Assembly (NCBI GenBank): GCA_905221605.1
Contig: CAJNDS010001050.1
Span: 1-38,483, forward strand
Direction: 5' to 3'
DNA from: Symbiodinium natans
Lineage: Eukaryota > Sar > Dinophyceae > Suessiales > Symbiodiniaceae
DNA length: 38,483 nt
Within the stretch, counting starts at the first letter, position 1; the number at the start of each line of letters is the position of its first letter. The notes below the pieces were generated by a model. That model ran no database searches. It saw only the letters and a list, made by a program, of their open reading frames with translations, and was not told the origin of the DNA. This document shows positions 26,337 through 35,566 of this stretch, one piece after another. The position numbers and the translations under genes are program-made.

Positions 26337-28048
26337 AGGAAGCCAGCAGCAGGTGGCAAATGGTCAAGGGCCCTCTTGCAGCTACCGTTGCCTACCTGCT
26401 CGACCTTGGTTGGCAGCCTAGGGATAGTGATGCGTGGCTGGATACCCGGGGCGCCAGGCACACCATGTACACCCCACAACAGGAGTGCCGTGTCCTTGAC
26501 CTCCTCCAGCAAACTTATCAGGAAGAAGTGGACCGCCGTATCGCCACCGGCCTAGCTGCTCCTGAGCTAAAAGGGGGAATTGATTGGACAGTGGGGAGGA
26601 AACTGTTGGGGGGTTTTAAGAAAGAAGGGCGGAACACGAAAGCCTCTGGCCTGAGGTGTGTTTGGCAGGGAGCCCTGGTGTGCAGCCAAAACTCTGCCGT
26701 CAAGGTGTGCCCCCGGTGCCACCAGGAAGCGGACTGGGAGCATGTGCTCTTGGACTGTGCCAGGTGGGAAGCCCAGAACTGGGAGCTACCGGCATGGTTC
26801 CAAGAAGGCAGGGCCCAAGGCCCGCGATCACTGTGGACCAGGGGCCTCCCGCCTCAACCCGACTGGCAGGTACCACCTCCCCAGGAAGACAAGCCCACCT
26901 TCTTGGGCATATGGGCCAGCCAAGAGGCCCTCAGTGACCCGGAGCTTGTCTACGGCACAGATGCTAGCGGGGGCCCTTTCACGGCGGACCCGAGACTCCG
27001 TCAGGTAGCCTACGCAGTGGTGGCCTGCAAAAAGCAGGGCCAAGACTATGTCCAGGTCGGGGCAATTGTCGGCCAAGTCCCAGGCCCTCAGACGGTTTTT
27101 CGAGGTGAGATGTATGCAGTTTTGCAACTGGCCCGATATACCGAAGGCCCCGTTGACACGACACTAGATTGCCTTGGTGTCCCGAAACGAGTCCGCAGCC
27201 CAAAACCGGGGAAAACCCACGGTGACATCTGGTGGGAGCTGCAAGCCACGGATGTCGACCGCCTAAAAATGAAATGGGTCCCGTCCGACCTGGCAGATGC
27301 ACTGTGTGGGGAAAAAGCGGCTGAGCTGGCCCGCCCCGAGGCCCGGGCAGCCAGCCAATATCAGGACCATTGCAGCAAGAAAGCCCAAGAGTTCCTGGCG
27401 AGCAGGGCTGAAAAGATCCTCACCGCTGTGGGAGAAAACCAGCACCCAGTCTACAAGATCTTCCTGCAGGACAAGCAGGCTCGCAAACACCCCGAGGCCA
27501 ATGCAAGGCCCTGTAAAAAGCGGGTGGGATCCAACATAGGTCGTGGCCACACCACTACCCAGCAGGAATGGTTCCAGGAACTGGTCCGGACCAAATCCAT
27601 ACATGCCTGGGAATGGGACGGTCTCAACCTCCGGTGTGCCCAGTGCCAACTAAAACTTTTGCACACCAAAAACCGCAAGACCTTAGAGGCGCTGGCAGCA
27701 CACCAATGTGCGCATCAAGGGAGGGTTGCGGTTGAAGGGGTTCATGTCACGCATGTTTTGAAACTTTTAGGAACTAGGCAGCTTTGGGTGTGCGAGGGTT
27801 GTGGTGGCCAGCTGTCCCTAAAAACCCGAACGGTTTCGCAAAAACTTGCTGCAGCTTGTTGTTTTAAAAAGGACTCCCGATGTAAGTCGCAATTCAAGCC
27901 AGAAACGACAAATCCCATCCGCAGATTTTTTCAGCCAGCGCAGGCAGCTAAGCCAGAAGAAGGGCCCAACCCCCCCGTGCGCAATGGCGGAAATGAAGCA
28001 GGAGGACCTGCCCTGCCAGGAGGCCCAGGAAGCCCCAGTGAAGAGTGA
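26318..28048 (+). pseudogene. LINE RNase H and C-terminal zinc fingers
   Basis: Open to 28048. An early CPRCHQEADWEHVLLDC motif (CCHC, about 26709-26759) is the usual post-RT finger of LINEs. RNase H follows: YGTDASGG (first Asp, about 26951), VFRGEMYAVLQLA (Glu, about 27105), VDTTLDC (Asp, about 27168), and SDLADALCGEKAAELAR as the closing motif. Two more Cys/His clusters (RCAQCQ...HQCAH and VCEGCGG) sit near 27640-27810. The tail is Pro/Gly-rich. RNase H would remove the RNA template after first-strand synthesis. Confidence 0.8.
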
Positions 28049-28892
28049 AGAAGAAAAGCTGGAGGGTGGGGCCCCCCCGGAGCCAAAGGCTCTACACCAC
28101 CCCACCGGCGACGACACTCAGGAGGGGCTACCCTCCCAAGCCAGTGCCTCCTCCAATGCAGCCCCTGCCGAGACAAAGGAGGACAACAACCAGGAACTGC
28201 CAACCACAACACCGGCAGGGGAGGGGCAGCCTCCGGAGGCAAAGGCTTGGGAGAATAGAAAGAGGGAGGTTCCTCCTCCCAGCAGGCAGCCCGGCAAAGC
28301 CCAAGGCAAGGGAGAGTTCCTGCGCAGAGGTTCGTAGATGACTACACCTTGCAGAGGCAGAGAAACAGGCCGGGTAAGAAAGCCAGGGCTCAGAGGCAGC
28401 AGGCTGTCTCCGAGGCAGCCCAAAGGGCCCCACCCATGCCACCGCCAGCCAAACGTTCGGAGGGTGGTCCTCCAGCTGGTGGGGGGCCTCCAGAGAATGC
28501 TCAGGAGGGGATACCTCCGAAACCGTCCGGAGCCTGCCCCAGTAAAAAAACAGGACCAGGAGGACCAGGAGCCCCCGGCAGACCTTAACACGGGCACCAG
28601 GCCCTATAACGAGGGAGGTAACCTTATCCTCCGAGCAAGCAGCCGCGGTCGAGGCAATGGCCTAGCCAACCAGATGCCCGACCAGGCCTCGTATGAGGTC
28701 CAGGGCCAAGATGCCCACCACTTCGAGTGGGAGCTGTTTGCCCAGGTCTGCCGGAGGTTCACCCTCCAGGTCGAGGTGCCTGAGCTCCCAGCCCAGGACC
28801 TGAGGGCCTACACCGTTGAGCGGATGGTGGCCCCCATCCGCCCAACACCGGACGGTTCGTTCCTCCAGATGTGCATTATGTTGTGCTTCTGA
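27984..28892 (+). pseudogene. Extra 3' reading frame of the LINE, Pro/Glu-rich, frameshifted
   Basis: Starts at ATG 27984 (MAEMKQEDLPC) inside the RNase H frame. Open to 28337, then coding-like sequence passes through another frame (28349-28588: QRQRNRPGKKARAQRQQ, Pro/Gly repeats) and back (about 28550-28892: HHFEWELFAQVCRRFTLQVE). The repeated peptide QEG[L/I]P is encoded by copies of the GGAGG/CCTCC hairpin and also occurs in ORF1 as QEGMP. Function unknown; an ORF downstream of RNase H is not typical of LINEs. Confidence 0.45.
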
Positions 28893-28958
28893 TGCGGACT
28901 ACGCCTTCCGGAGGGGTACCTCCATCCCCGAGATCAAGGGGAGCATAACTGGGGGTAC

Positions 28959-29333
28959 TTGGGAATGGCCAAGTACCACCGGTTAACGTTCCTGGACGTA
29001 GCCAACTGGAGCACGAGGGAACACTATGGTTTCCCCAGCCAAACCCGGCTCGTCTCGTTCTTCCGGTGGTTTGACCAAGACTCCCCCACCCTCAGCAGCA
29101 AAGTCAAGAGGTGGGTCAGCCTCCACCATGCCAGCATCCCCATGCTGCCAAGCCTGTTGCTGTGGGAGTTAAAGAACATGGACATGGTGTTTGTCGAGGC
29201 TCTCATCGACATGAAAGTCCTGTACGAGTTGCCGTCGCCAGACTATGGGCTAGCACGACCCCTCGGCAACATCATGGAGGAGCCTCGCTGGGAGTTGGTT
29301 CCACTGCGGGAACCACCAGCTGATGCAGCCTAG
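28959..29333 (+). pseudogene. Last coding-like segment of the LINE
   Basis: 124 open codons. Composition is protein-like and helical (YHRLTFLDVANWSTREHYGF; MDMVFVEALIDMKVLYELPS), unlike the Pro-rich segment before it. It is in the same frame as 28550-28892, with a stop and a short out-of-frame stretch between (GTSIPEIKGSITGGTWEWP), so it probably finished the same protein. No family recognised. Confidence 0.4.
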
Positions 29334-29690
29334 GAGGTTGCATCCTCCCAGCGAGGACGGTAAAGAGGTACCATCCTCGCTACCGGAGCGGAACCCTGAC
29401 CGCCTCCCTCTGACAGCCTGCACAAAGTGCACCAAAGGCCTTGAGGGACCTTTTGTCAGGAGGTTCCTAACCTCTCGTGAGGTACCGAAAGCAGAGGTTC
29501 ATCCTCGCTGCCAGAGAGCACCCCTGGCCCTCCTCTCACGGTTTGCACCCCCTGCATCAAAAACCGGAGGAGCTCTTTGCCAGGAGGTTTCATTCCTCTC
29601 ATGAGGTACAGCCTCTGGTAGCATCCCAAAGAGGATGGTAGCCTAGGAGGAGGTTTTTCCTCCCCTGTACTTTAGGGCCAAGAGGGCCAT
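29334..29690. repeat. Hairpin-rich 3' tail of the LINE
   Basis: Serial small inverted repeats: 29333-29348 (GGAGG/CCTCC), 29351-29380 (GCGAGGA/TCCTCGC), 29460-29474 (GAGGTT/AACCTC), a degenerate copy at 29575-29605, and 29649-29663 (GGAGG-TTTTT-CCTCC). They resemble the hairpins scattered through the LINE coding parts. Confidence 0.7.
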
Positions 29691-29775
29691 CAGTAGTGCC
29701 AGTACAGAGGCACGGTTTTCACAACCCAAACACCAAGACGGTGGATCGCATTTGTTCGCTCAACTCGGAAAAAAA

Positions 29776-29850
29776 ATTGAACCTGGGTTCTGGTCGAATC
29801 TGGGTTCAATCCGGGTTCAACCCAGGTTGAACCTGGGTTTGAACTTTGAA
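29776..29850. repeat. GAACCTGGGTT palindromic repeat cluster, right
   Basis: Four to six copies of the words forming the cluster at 21620-21880, including the same AACCCAGGT-TGA-ACCTGGGTT hairpin and GAACCTGGGTTCTGG. Confidence 0.8.
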
Positions 29851-30052
29851 GCAAAAAAGGTTCTCGGCTCGAGTTGTTACCTGTGCTTTCCTCCGAGAAC
29901 TGGGTCTTATGCACGCTCACCTTTTGTCCCTCCAGTGTCCTGTATCTTATTTCGCTACGCGGTCTTTGGGTTTTTTTCCAGCATGCGACTTTCTTGCATT
30001 TCATTGAGACGTAGTCACGGTTTTGCACTGAGTTGTAGCCATAGAAGGCGCG
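29851..30052. other. Unassigned spacer
   Basis: No feature recognised between the palindromic cluster and the long open frame that follows. Confidence 0.4.
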
Positions 30053-30216
30053 TTGCTTAAGTCCTTCTTTTTCACGCTGCTGCACTTTTCATGGATGGCA
30101 AACATGCTTCTGGTATACATTGCTGGCTCTATGTGTTGGTATTATGACTCTGCCATTGCAATGGCAGACAGGTCGGCAGCTCAAATGTCTGGTGGTGCTG
30201 AGTCCGTTACAGCAAG

Positions 30217-30768
30217 CTTGCATTGGCAGTACACAGGGCATGTCTCTTGGAGATTATTGCAGACGCGTATGTTGGTGCCAGTCCATTCTGTCAGCACGCG
30301 CAAGTCTTGGCCTCAGCTCTCACAGAAAGCGAAAACGCCAACGGATTGCTTTGCTTCGCCAAACAGGTGCTGGACAGAGATTTATACATGCGATATTTGG
30401 CCACCATGTATAGGCACTACCCCGACGATGTCGCGAGCTTTTGCACTGCATGCCACCAGCTTTGTGAGACATGCGATTAAACATAGCGATGGTATAGATG
30501 GTACAAACACACCCTGCTGTCTCAGGCACCTTGCTGCTACAATGGGGCGAAGCGACGGCTGTACATGGTGGACCAACATCGAGCAGTGGCAGGACCTCTG
30601 CAATTCGAGTGCTTCACTGCTCTTTTGCATGGTGCAACATTCGCTCCTTGCTACAGGCTGTACACTGCAAACACATTGTCTCAGTTGCTCGAAGCATACA
30701 AGCGGTTGCTGCAGCGATGTCTCTCATATAAGAAACACAACTGGCATGTGGTGGAACCTACAGTACAG
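30217..30768 (+). other. Coding-like sequence upstream of the Arg/Ser-rich ORF
   Basis: The long open frame from 30053 also covers this part, but there its composition (Cys, Trp, Thr, His) is not protein-like. A different frame is: 30217-30480 holds LLEIIADAYVGAS, FAKQVLDRDLYMRYLATMY; 30565-30768 holds FECFTALLHGATFAPCYRLY and LSQLLEAYKRLLQRCLSYKK. Stops separate the two. They may be exons, a decayed gene, or a shadow. No family recognised. Confidence 0.35.
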
Positions 30769-30820
30769 GTATGCACTATGTCCCATCTCCCAGTCCCCCT
30801 ATACCTTGGAGTGTTATATC

Positions 30821-33244
30821 ATGGCGAACCGCGGTCGCAGTCCACTACCTCGCCACGGGTATCGTTCCTCACGTATGGCTGCCTCCAGAAGCCGAACCAG
30901 AAGCAGGGTTCCTCTACGACGACGAGATCCTCAACCGGTGCGATCTCCGCTACCAAGGCTATGCGGGGAACCTGGGCGACGCCCTTTGCCCCGCCATCGG
31001 CCACAGCGGGCAGCCCGAAGACGAACACCCTCACAGTCACCTACACCGGACGACGCTAGAGAGCTGCACACAGGTGAGGATGGAGGCTTCTTTCGTTGGC
31101 CTCGTGATATACAACCAGCTGATGAACTCAGTGAGGCCTCGGTGGATGTAGTTATGGTATCACCATCACAGTCACCTTCACCGAGACACACACGTCCAGC
31201 ACGGTTTATTTCGCCTTCTCCACGACATCGACCTTGCGCTTATAACAATGCTCGCTCACCGACGACCTCATCCTCCAGCAACAGCTCCTCGCCCACTATT
31301 ATTAGAGTGGTCAGATCAGTTCCACGAGACCGCTCCCTGGAGCCGGCAGCTCCAGTGGTTCTTCGAGAAGCGCGACAACCCTCACGTGGGCGTGAGCAGG
31401 TGGCACTAGAGCCGGCAACGAGGTCACCAGGCGGGATTCGACCTCATCGCATTCATCGTGTACGACCTCTGGAGCGAACGGAGCGGAGGAAACCCGTTGG
31501 TTCTGCAGGTGAGGCCTCTGGCCGCCAGAGCATCACAGTAGTCGAACAGGAGGCCGAGGAGAGACGTCTGGCCAGTATTTCTACGATGCTTACACACAGG
31601 AAGAAGCAGAAGGATGAGAAGAAGCCCAACCAGGCGTCGGAGTCAGAGGCACAGCCTATTCCGAAGAAGACGGTGAAGAAGACCAGAGTGAAATCGAAGG
31701 CCAAGGCAAAGGAGCGCACCCGCGTGAAGGAATTCCCTACGGGCACCATGCTGATCACCTCGAAGAAGCCGAAGGGCTACAAGGAGTGTCGAGTCGTATC
31801 TTCGACAGAGGCCTACGCTATGTCCCTGCAGGAATTACAGCAACAGGCCAAAGAACGACGACTCCAGCAGCTACAACGTCTTCAAGCCATCTCTGCGACA
31901 GTGGCCGAAGCACCTCCTGAAGAGCGGTCATCCCAAGATGGCGACACGGAGGAGGTCATACAGCAGGATGCGAACTTGGAGAATGCCGAGACCCTGGATG
32001 TGGCGACTATCTCAGTGGAACCGGAAGCTTCCCTCCCGGATGCCGGTCAAGAGGACAAGAAGGACGACACTACAGCCATCGATCGGCAAGGGACTTCGTT
32101 AGAAGGGGAGGCGGCCGTCGACGTCGACACTGCAGCCACAGATCGCCCAGCGTCTTCGGACAACAAGCCCGTGGACGATACCACTGCAGTATCGGATGTA
32201 GCTGATGAATCTGTACAAATGGATCTCTCTGCGCAGCAGGAAAAGTATACCGTACCCATGGTGCACCCTGCACTGGATGCAATACACGCATGGGTATTCG
32301 ATATGGATTGCGTAACTCAATGCTACTGCAGTACAGCTGTTCATTTCGTGGCAGGAATCCGCAAACGGAGCCAGTCCCATTACCACAGGTCCCTTGTGAC
32401 TTTGGTGCGCGAGCAATTACAATTTCACTACATATTGCCCCAGGTGACGCCTCCGACACTATCAGACCCATCCCGATACACGGCGAGCGTACATCACGGT
32501 TTGGACCTGAGTTCTTGCACCATCAACCCTAAGCAGCTACAGCTTGTATGCCGGATGATTGCCGTTGCTGATTTGTGTTATCTTCATACCATGGATGAGC
32601 AAGTTGATGCTGGCTTCCGCCTTGGAATATATCAGGCTCAGAATCCCTATATTGACAGCCTGGTTGCCGGGGTTACCGCCTGTATCGCTACCGCCTGCCC
32701 TGCGCAATGCCTCCCAAAAGACGGGCGAATCACCCGGCGACCCCGCCGTCGAAGCGAAGGAAATCCTGTCTCAGCGAAGACGACATCTCTGATGACTCCT
32801 ATGCAAGGATGGAACGGGAAATCTTCGACAGCCCTGCGGAGACACCTGCAGAAGATGGCGACACCACCTCTCGACCGAGTGGTACAAGACGGGAGACCGG
32901 TACCTCGACGGGAAGCAGGGCCTCAGCCGACATTCCCAAGCCTACAATGCCGACCCCAAGACCAGCGACTGCGATGCGCCCAAAGCCTCAACACCGTCCA
33001 CGCCAGCAAAGGCACCAGGGCACCTTCGACCAGCTGCTCCGGTCACCACGACCCGGCCCTTCTTATCACGTGGTGGGCCGCCTCCAACAGGAGCGCCGCC
33101 ACTGGCGATCCCTGGTACGGTGGCCCGCCAATTGCAGACGCGGGGCGACGTTTGCAGACCTGGCACCTGGAGTTCAGTGAGGGCCCAACAATCTTGGCGC
33201 CGGTTACGTCGATACCAATGTTGACCCCTCGTGCTGAGGACTAA
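30821..33244 (+). CDS. Long ORF: Arg/Ser-rich, Lys-rich then acidic protein, unknown
   Basis: The frame is open for 1063 codons from 30053; protein-like composition starts near ATG 30821 (MANRGRSPLPRHGYRSSRM), giving up to 807 codons. About residues 1-230 are Arg/Ser/Pro-rich like SR proteins (SPSQSPSPRH). About 250-330 have Lys/Arg runs (KKTVKKTRVKSKAKAK, a likely nuclear signal). About 345-380 form a Gln-rich helix (SLQELQQQAKERRLQQLQRL), followed by an acidic, Thr/Asp-rich stretch to about 490. After about 32700 the frame loses protein character and a second frame takes over. It may be a gag-like or host RNA-associated protein. No catalytic domain seen. Confidence 0.5.
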   Translation: MANRGRSPLPRHGYRSSRMAASRSRTRSRVPLRRRDPQPVRSPLPRLCGEPGRRPLPRHRPQRAARRRTPSQSPTPDDARELHTGEDGGFFRWPRDIQPADELSEASVDVVMVSPSQSPSPRHTRPARFISPSPRHRPCAYNNARSPTTSSSSNSSSPTIIRVVRSVPRDRSLEPAAPVVLREARQPSRGREQVALEPATRSPGGIRPHRIHRVRPLERTERRKPVGSAGEASGRQSITVVEQEAEERRLASISTMLTHRKKQKDEKKPNQASESEAQPIPKKTVKKTRVKSKAKAKERTRVKEFPTGTMLITSKKPKGYKECRVVSSTEAYAMSLQELQQQAKERRLQQLQRLQAISATVAEAPPEERSSQDGDTEEVIQQDANLENAETLDVATISVEPEASLPDAGQEDKKDDTTAIDRQGTSLEGEAAVDVDTAATDRPASSDNKPVDDTTAVSDVADESVQMDLSAQQEKYTVPMVHPALDAIHAWVFDMDCVTQCYCSTAVHFVAGIRKRSQSHYHRSLVTLVREQLQFHYILPQVTPPTLSDPSRYTASVHHGLDLSSCTINPKQLQLVCRMIAVADLCYLHTMDEQVDAGFRLGIYQAQNPYIDSLVAGVTACIATACPAQCLPKDGRITRRPRRRSEGNPVSAKTTSLMTPMQGWNGKSSTALRRHLQKMATPPLDRVVQDGRPVPRREAGPQPTFPSLQCRPQDQRLRCAQSLNTVHASKGTRAPSTSCSGHHDPALLITWWAASNRSAATGDPWYGGPPIADAGRRLQTWHLEFSEGPTILAPVTSIPMLTPRAED
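32707..33180 (+). CDS. Overlapping ORF starting MPPKRRANHP, unknown
   Basis: 157 codons in another frame within the tail of the preceding ORF. The start (MPPKRRANHPATPPSKRRK) is a strong bipartite nuclear-localisation pattern, followed by the acidic SEDDISDDSYARMEREIFD. From about 32870 a third frame looks more protein-like (EWYKTGDRYLDGKQGLSRH), so the natural product probably crosses a frameshift there. It may be the true downstream partner of the Arg/Ser-rich ORF. No family recognised. Confidence 0.4.
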   Translation: MPPKRRANHPATPPSKRRKSCLSEDDISDDSYARMEREIFDSPAETPAEDGDTTSRPSGTRRETGTSTGSRASADIPKPTMPTPRPATAMRPKPQHRPRQQRHQGTFDQLLRSPRPGPSYHVVGRLQQERRHWRSLVRWPANCRRGATFADLAPGVQ

Positions 33245-33310
33245 CAAAGCAATGACGCGACAGCCGGCAACCTTCAGCGAGCATGCTTCTTGGATATGGG
33301 GTGGGGCCTA

Positions 33311-33735
33311 CAGCAGAGTCCTCCAAAACCCCGCCTCTCTCCCCAAAACCCGGCCTCTCTGGGCAAAAAAAGTCTCATACAAGCAGAGTCCCCCCAAAAC
33401 CCCGCCTCTCTGGGCAAAAATTCTCATACAAGCAGAGTCCCGCCAAAACCCCCGCTGCTTCTCTGTGCGGAAAAACTCATACAAGCAGAGCCTCCCCAAA
33501 ACCCCGCCTTCCTGGGCGAAAATTCTCATACAACCAGAGCCTTCCCAAAACCCCGCCGAAAATTCTTGCACAAGCAGAGTCCCTCCAAAACCCCGCCCTG
33601 GGCAACAATTCTCTTACACAAGAGTCCCTCCAAACCCCCGCTGCTTCTCTGTACGGAAATTTCCACAGGCAGAGTGCCCCCAGAACCCCGCCTCTCTGGG
33701 CGAAAAGTCTCATGCAAGCAGCGTCCCCTTCAACC
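33311..33735. repeat. Tandem array, 49-bp unit (CAAGCAGAG family)
   Basis: About nine units built on CTCATACAAGCAGAGTCC, CCAAAACCCCGCC and TCTCTGGGCAAAAA. Exact 49-base spacing is seen between the units starting at 33373 and 33422; some units have a CTGCTTCTCTGTGCGG variant. The open frames over it are repeat artefacts. Confidence 0.9.
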
Positions 33736-33747
33736 CCTCGCATGGCT

Positions 33748-34294
33748 CTAAGGCCACAAGGTGAACATAATGTGACCGGCTTTCCAAAATTGAAACACGA
33801 CGTGTAAGAAAAACTGATGCAGCTTGGAGATATCAGCGAAACCACAGCTAAGAATAGATTGAAGAAGAAACATTGTGTATGTGTGGGATAGCCGAGACAT
33901 TATATTTGGAACTTTGCCTCTGTTGCCAGTTGGTTTTGGAACAATAACTGTGCCCATAACTGGGTAGTGTTTCGTGTCCCTCCAAGCTTCCACAATAAAG
34001 TCATGCTTGCACATTTGGCCGCTCTGTGGCGTGGGATTGCTGGTAAATACGTTATCAATCTGGGTTCGGTACTTCAGATAAGTGAAGGTGTGTGGCCGTC
34101 GTCCGCGCCATGTATTTCAAAGCACATAGTGCATGCTTCCGAACCACCTCCAAGAACTGCCAAACATCTTTGGCAATTTGCGAATCCAATGATGCCCGTA
34201 GGCACATGGCCAAGCCAACATACGGTTCCTCCCTTCGTAGTTGCAAGTTAAAATCACCAGTCACCGCATATTGCCGAGGCCACTGCAGTTCCAA
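33748..34294 (-). pseudogene. LINE endonuclease C-terminal fragment
   Basis: Minus strand, two frames. 34294-34055: QYAVTGDFNLQLRREEPYVG carries the GDFN motif of APE-type endonucleases, then a helical stretch. After a one-base shift near 34070 comes TQIDNVFTSNPTPQSGQ (RID-like motif) and KHDFIVEAWRDTKHYPVMGT, matching the SDHxPV end. Only this part remains, with no RT. A different family from the 21.9-29.7 kb LINE, whose motif reads GDWN. Confidence 0.65.
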
Positions 34295-34357
34295 GGCACC
34301 TTAGCAACATACGGCGGGCCGACGGCTCCAGGTATGTCGCGGTCGTCGAGGATGGGC

Positions 34358-34880
34358 CCCCCCCCTTTGGGCAAAGGGGGGCTTAAGCCCCCCTTTAAGC
34401 CCCCCTTTAAGCCCCCCTTAAGCCTCCCTTCAAAGGGGTCCCTGCAAAGGGGGTCCCTTCGGCGGGGGGGGGGGGGGGGGGGAAAGGGTCAAAGCCCTTA
34501 AGCCCCCCCTTAAGCCCCCCGCCCCCCCTTAAGCCCCCCCTTAAGCCCCCCCTTAAGCCCCCCCTTAAGCCCCCCCTTAAGCCCCCCTTAAGCCCCCCCC
34601 TTAAGCCCCCCCCCTTAAAGCCCCCTTGAAGCCCCCTTGAAGCCCCCCTTTAAGCCCCCCTTTAAGCCCCCCTTTAAGCCCCCTTTAAGCCCCCTTTAAG
34701 CCCCCCTTTAAGCCCCCCTTTAAGCCCCCCTTTAAACCCCCCTTTAAGCCCCCCTTTAAGCCCCCCTTTAAAAAGCCCCCTTAGAGCCCCCTTGAAGGCC
34801 CCCCCAAGGGGCTTAAAGCCCCCCCTTTAAGCCCCTCTTTTTAAGCCCCCTTAAAGCCCCCCCTAAAGTTCCCCCCTGAA
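34358..34880. repeat. CCCTTTAAG satellite block 1
   Basis: Degenerate array of 10-12-base units, CCCCCCTTAAG / CCCCCTTTAAG. Its left edge is a perfect 24-bp palindrome centred on CTTAAG (34373-34396), with a further CCCCCCTTT/AAAGGGGGG hairpin before it and a poly-G tract at 34461-34481. Confidence 0.92.
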
Positions 34881-34903
34881 GCCGCAACCAAGCCCCCCCC
34901 TCT

Positions 34904-35275
34904 GTGGAGGGTTTAGGCAGCAGTTTAAGAGGCCTAATACTTGCTGGGCCTTTGGGCAGCAAGTTAAGAGGCGTAATACTTGCTGGGCCTTCTGCGGAGG
35001 GTTTAGGCAGCAGTTTAAGAGGCCTAATATTTGCTGGGCCTTTTTTGGAGGGTTTGGGCAGCAGTTTAAAAGGCGTAATACTTGCTGGGCCTTCTGCGGA
35101 GGGTTTAGGCAGCAGTTTAAGAGGCCTGATACTTGCTGGGCCTTTTGTGGAGGGTTTGGGCAGCAGTTTAAAAGGCGTAATGGGTTCGGGCAGCAGTTTA
35201 AGACGTCGAAGAGGCTTAATACCTGCTGGGCCTTCGGTGGAGGATTTAGGCAGCAGTTTAAGAGGCCTAATGCGA
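34904..35275. repeat. Tandem array, 51-bp unit
   Basis: Seven to eight copies starting GGAGGGTTTAGGCAGCAG, with starts near 34906, 34996, 35047, 35098, 35149 and 35240 plus shortened copies. Since 51 is divisible by three, frames stay open on both strands (a 17-residue EGLGSSLRGLILAGPSA-type repeat on the plus strand). I treat that as a by-product. Confidence 0.88.
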
Positions 35276-35286
35276 GCATCGTGTTT

Positions 35287-35566
35287 GCAAATGGGGGGGG
35301 CTGCGCCCCCCCCAACCCCCCCGCTTGTTTAAGCCGGGCAAACTCGCGTGGAAGCATAGGAATCATGTCCAAAACAAAACAAAACAAAACATGGGGTTCT
35401 CGGCTTAGCCCCGCGCCACGTCACTGCTATGCAAATGGGGGGGGGCTGCGCCCCCCCCAACCCCCCCGCTTTTTTTCTGCCGGGCAAGCTTGCGTGGAAG
35501 CATATGAATCATCTCTGAAACAAAACATGGGGTTCTCGGCTTAGCCCCGCGCCACGTCACTGCTAT
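35287..35566. repeat. Tandem duplication with strong G/C hairpin
   Basis: Copy 1 is 35287-35430 and copy 2 is 35431-35566. Each begins GCAAATGGGGGGG with a GGGGGGC-TGC-GCCCCCC hairpin and ends GGGGTTCTCGGCTTAGCC...CACTGCTAT. They differ in the AAAAC copy number and in the poly-T/GTTTAAG segment. Confidence 0.9.

Larger units (their letters stand above)
21905..29690 (+). mobile_element. APE-type LINE retrotransposon, degenerate
   Basis: Order: ORF1 with zinc ribbon, APE-like endonuclease, RT, RNase H with zinc fingers, an extra Pro-rich 3' frame, and a hairpin-rich 3' untranslated tail. At least three frameshifts and one nonsense codon make it inactive. No poly-A tail or clear target duplication was found. 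The ends are set by the last recognisable coding or hairpin sequence and are approximate. Confidence 0.82.

Noticed and set aside
33283-33807. Three overlapping frames of 150-177 codons
   Set aside because: Products of the 49-bp array, which leaves several frames open; the peptides are simple repeats.
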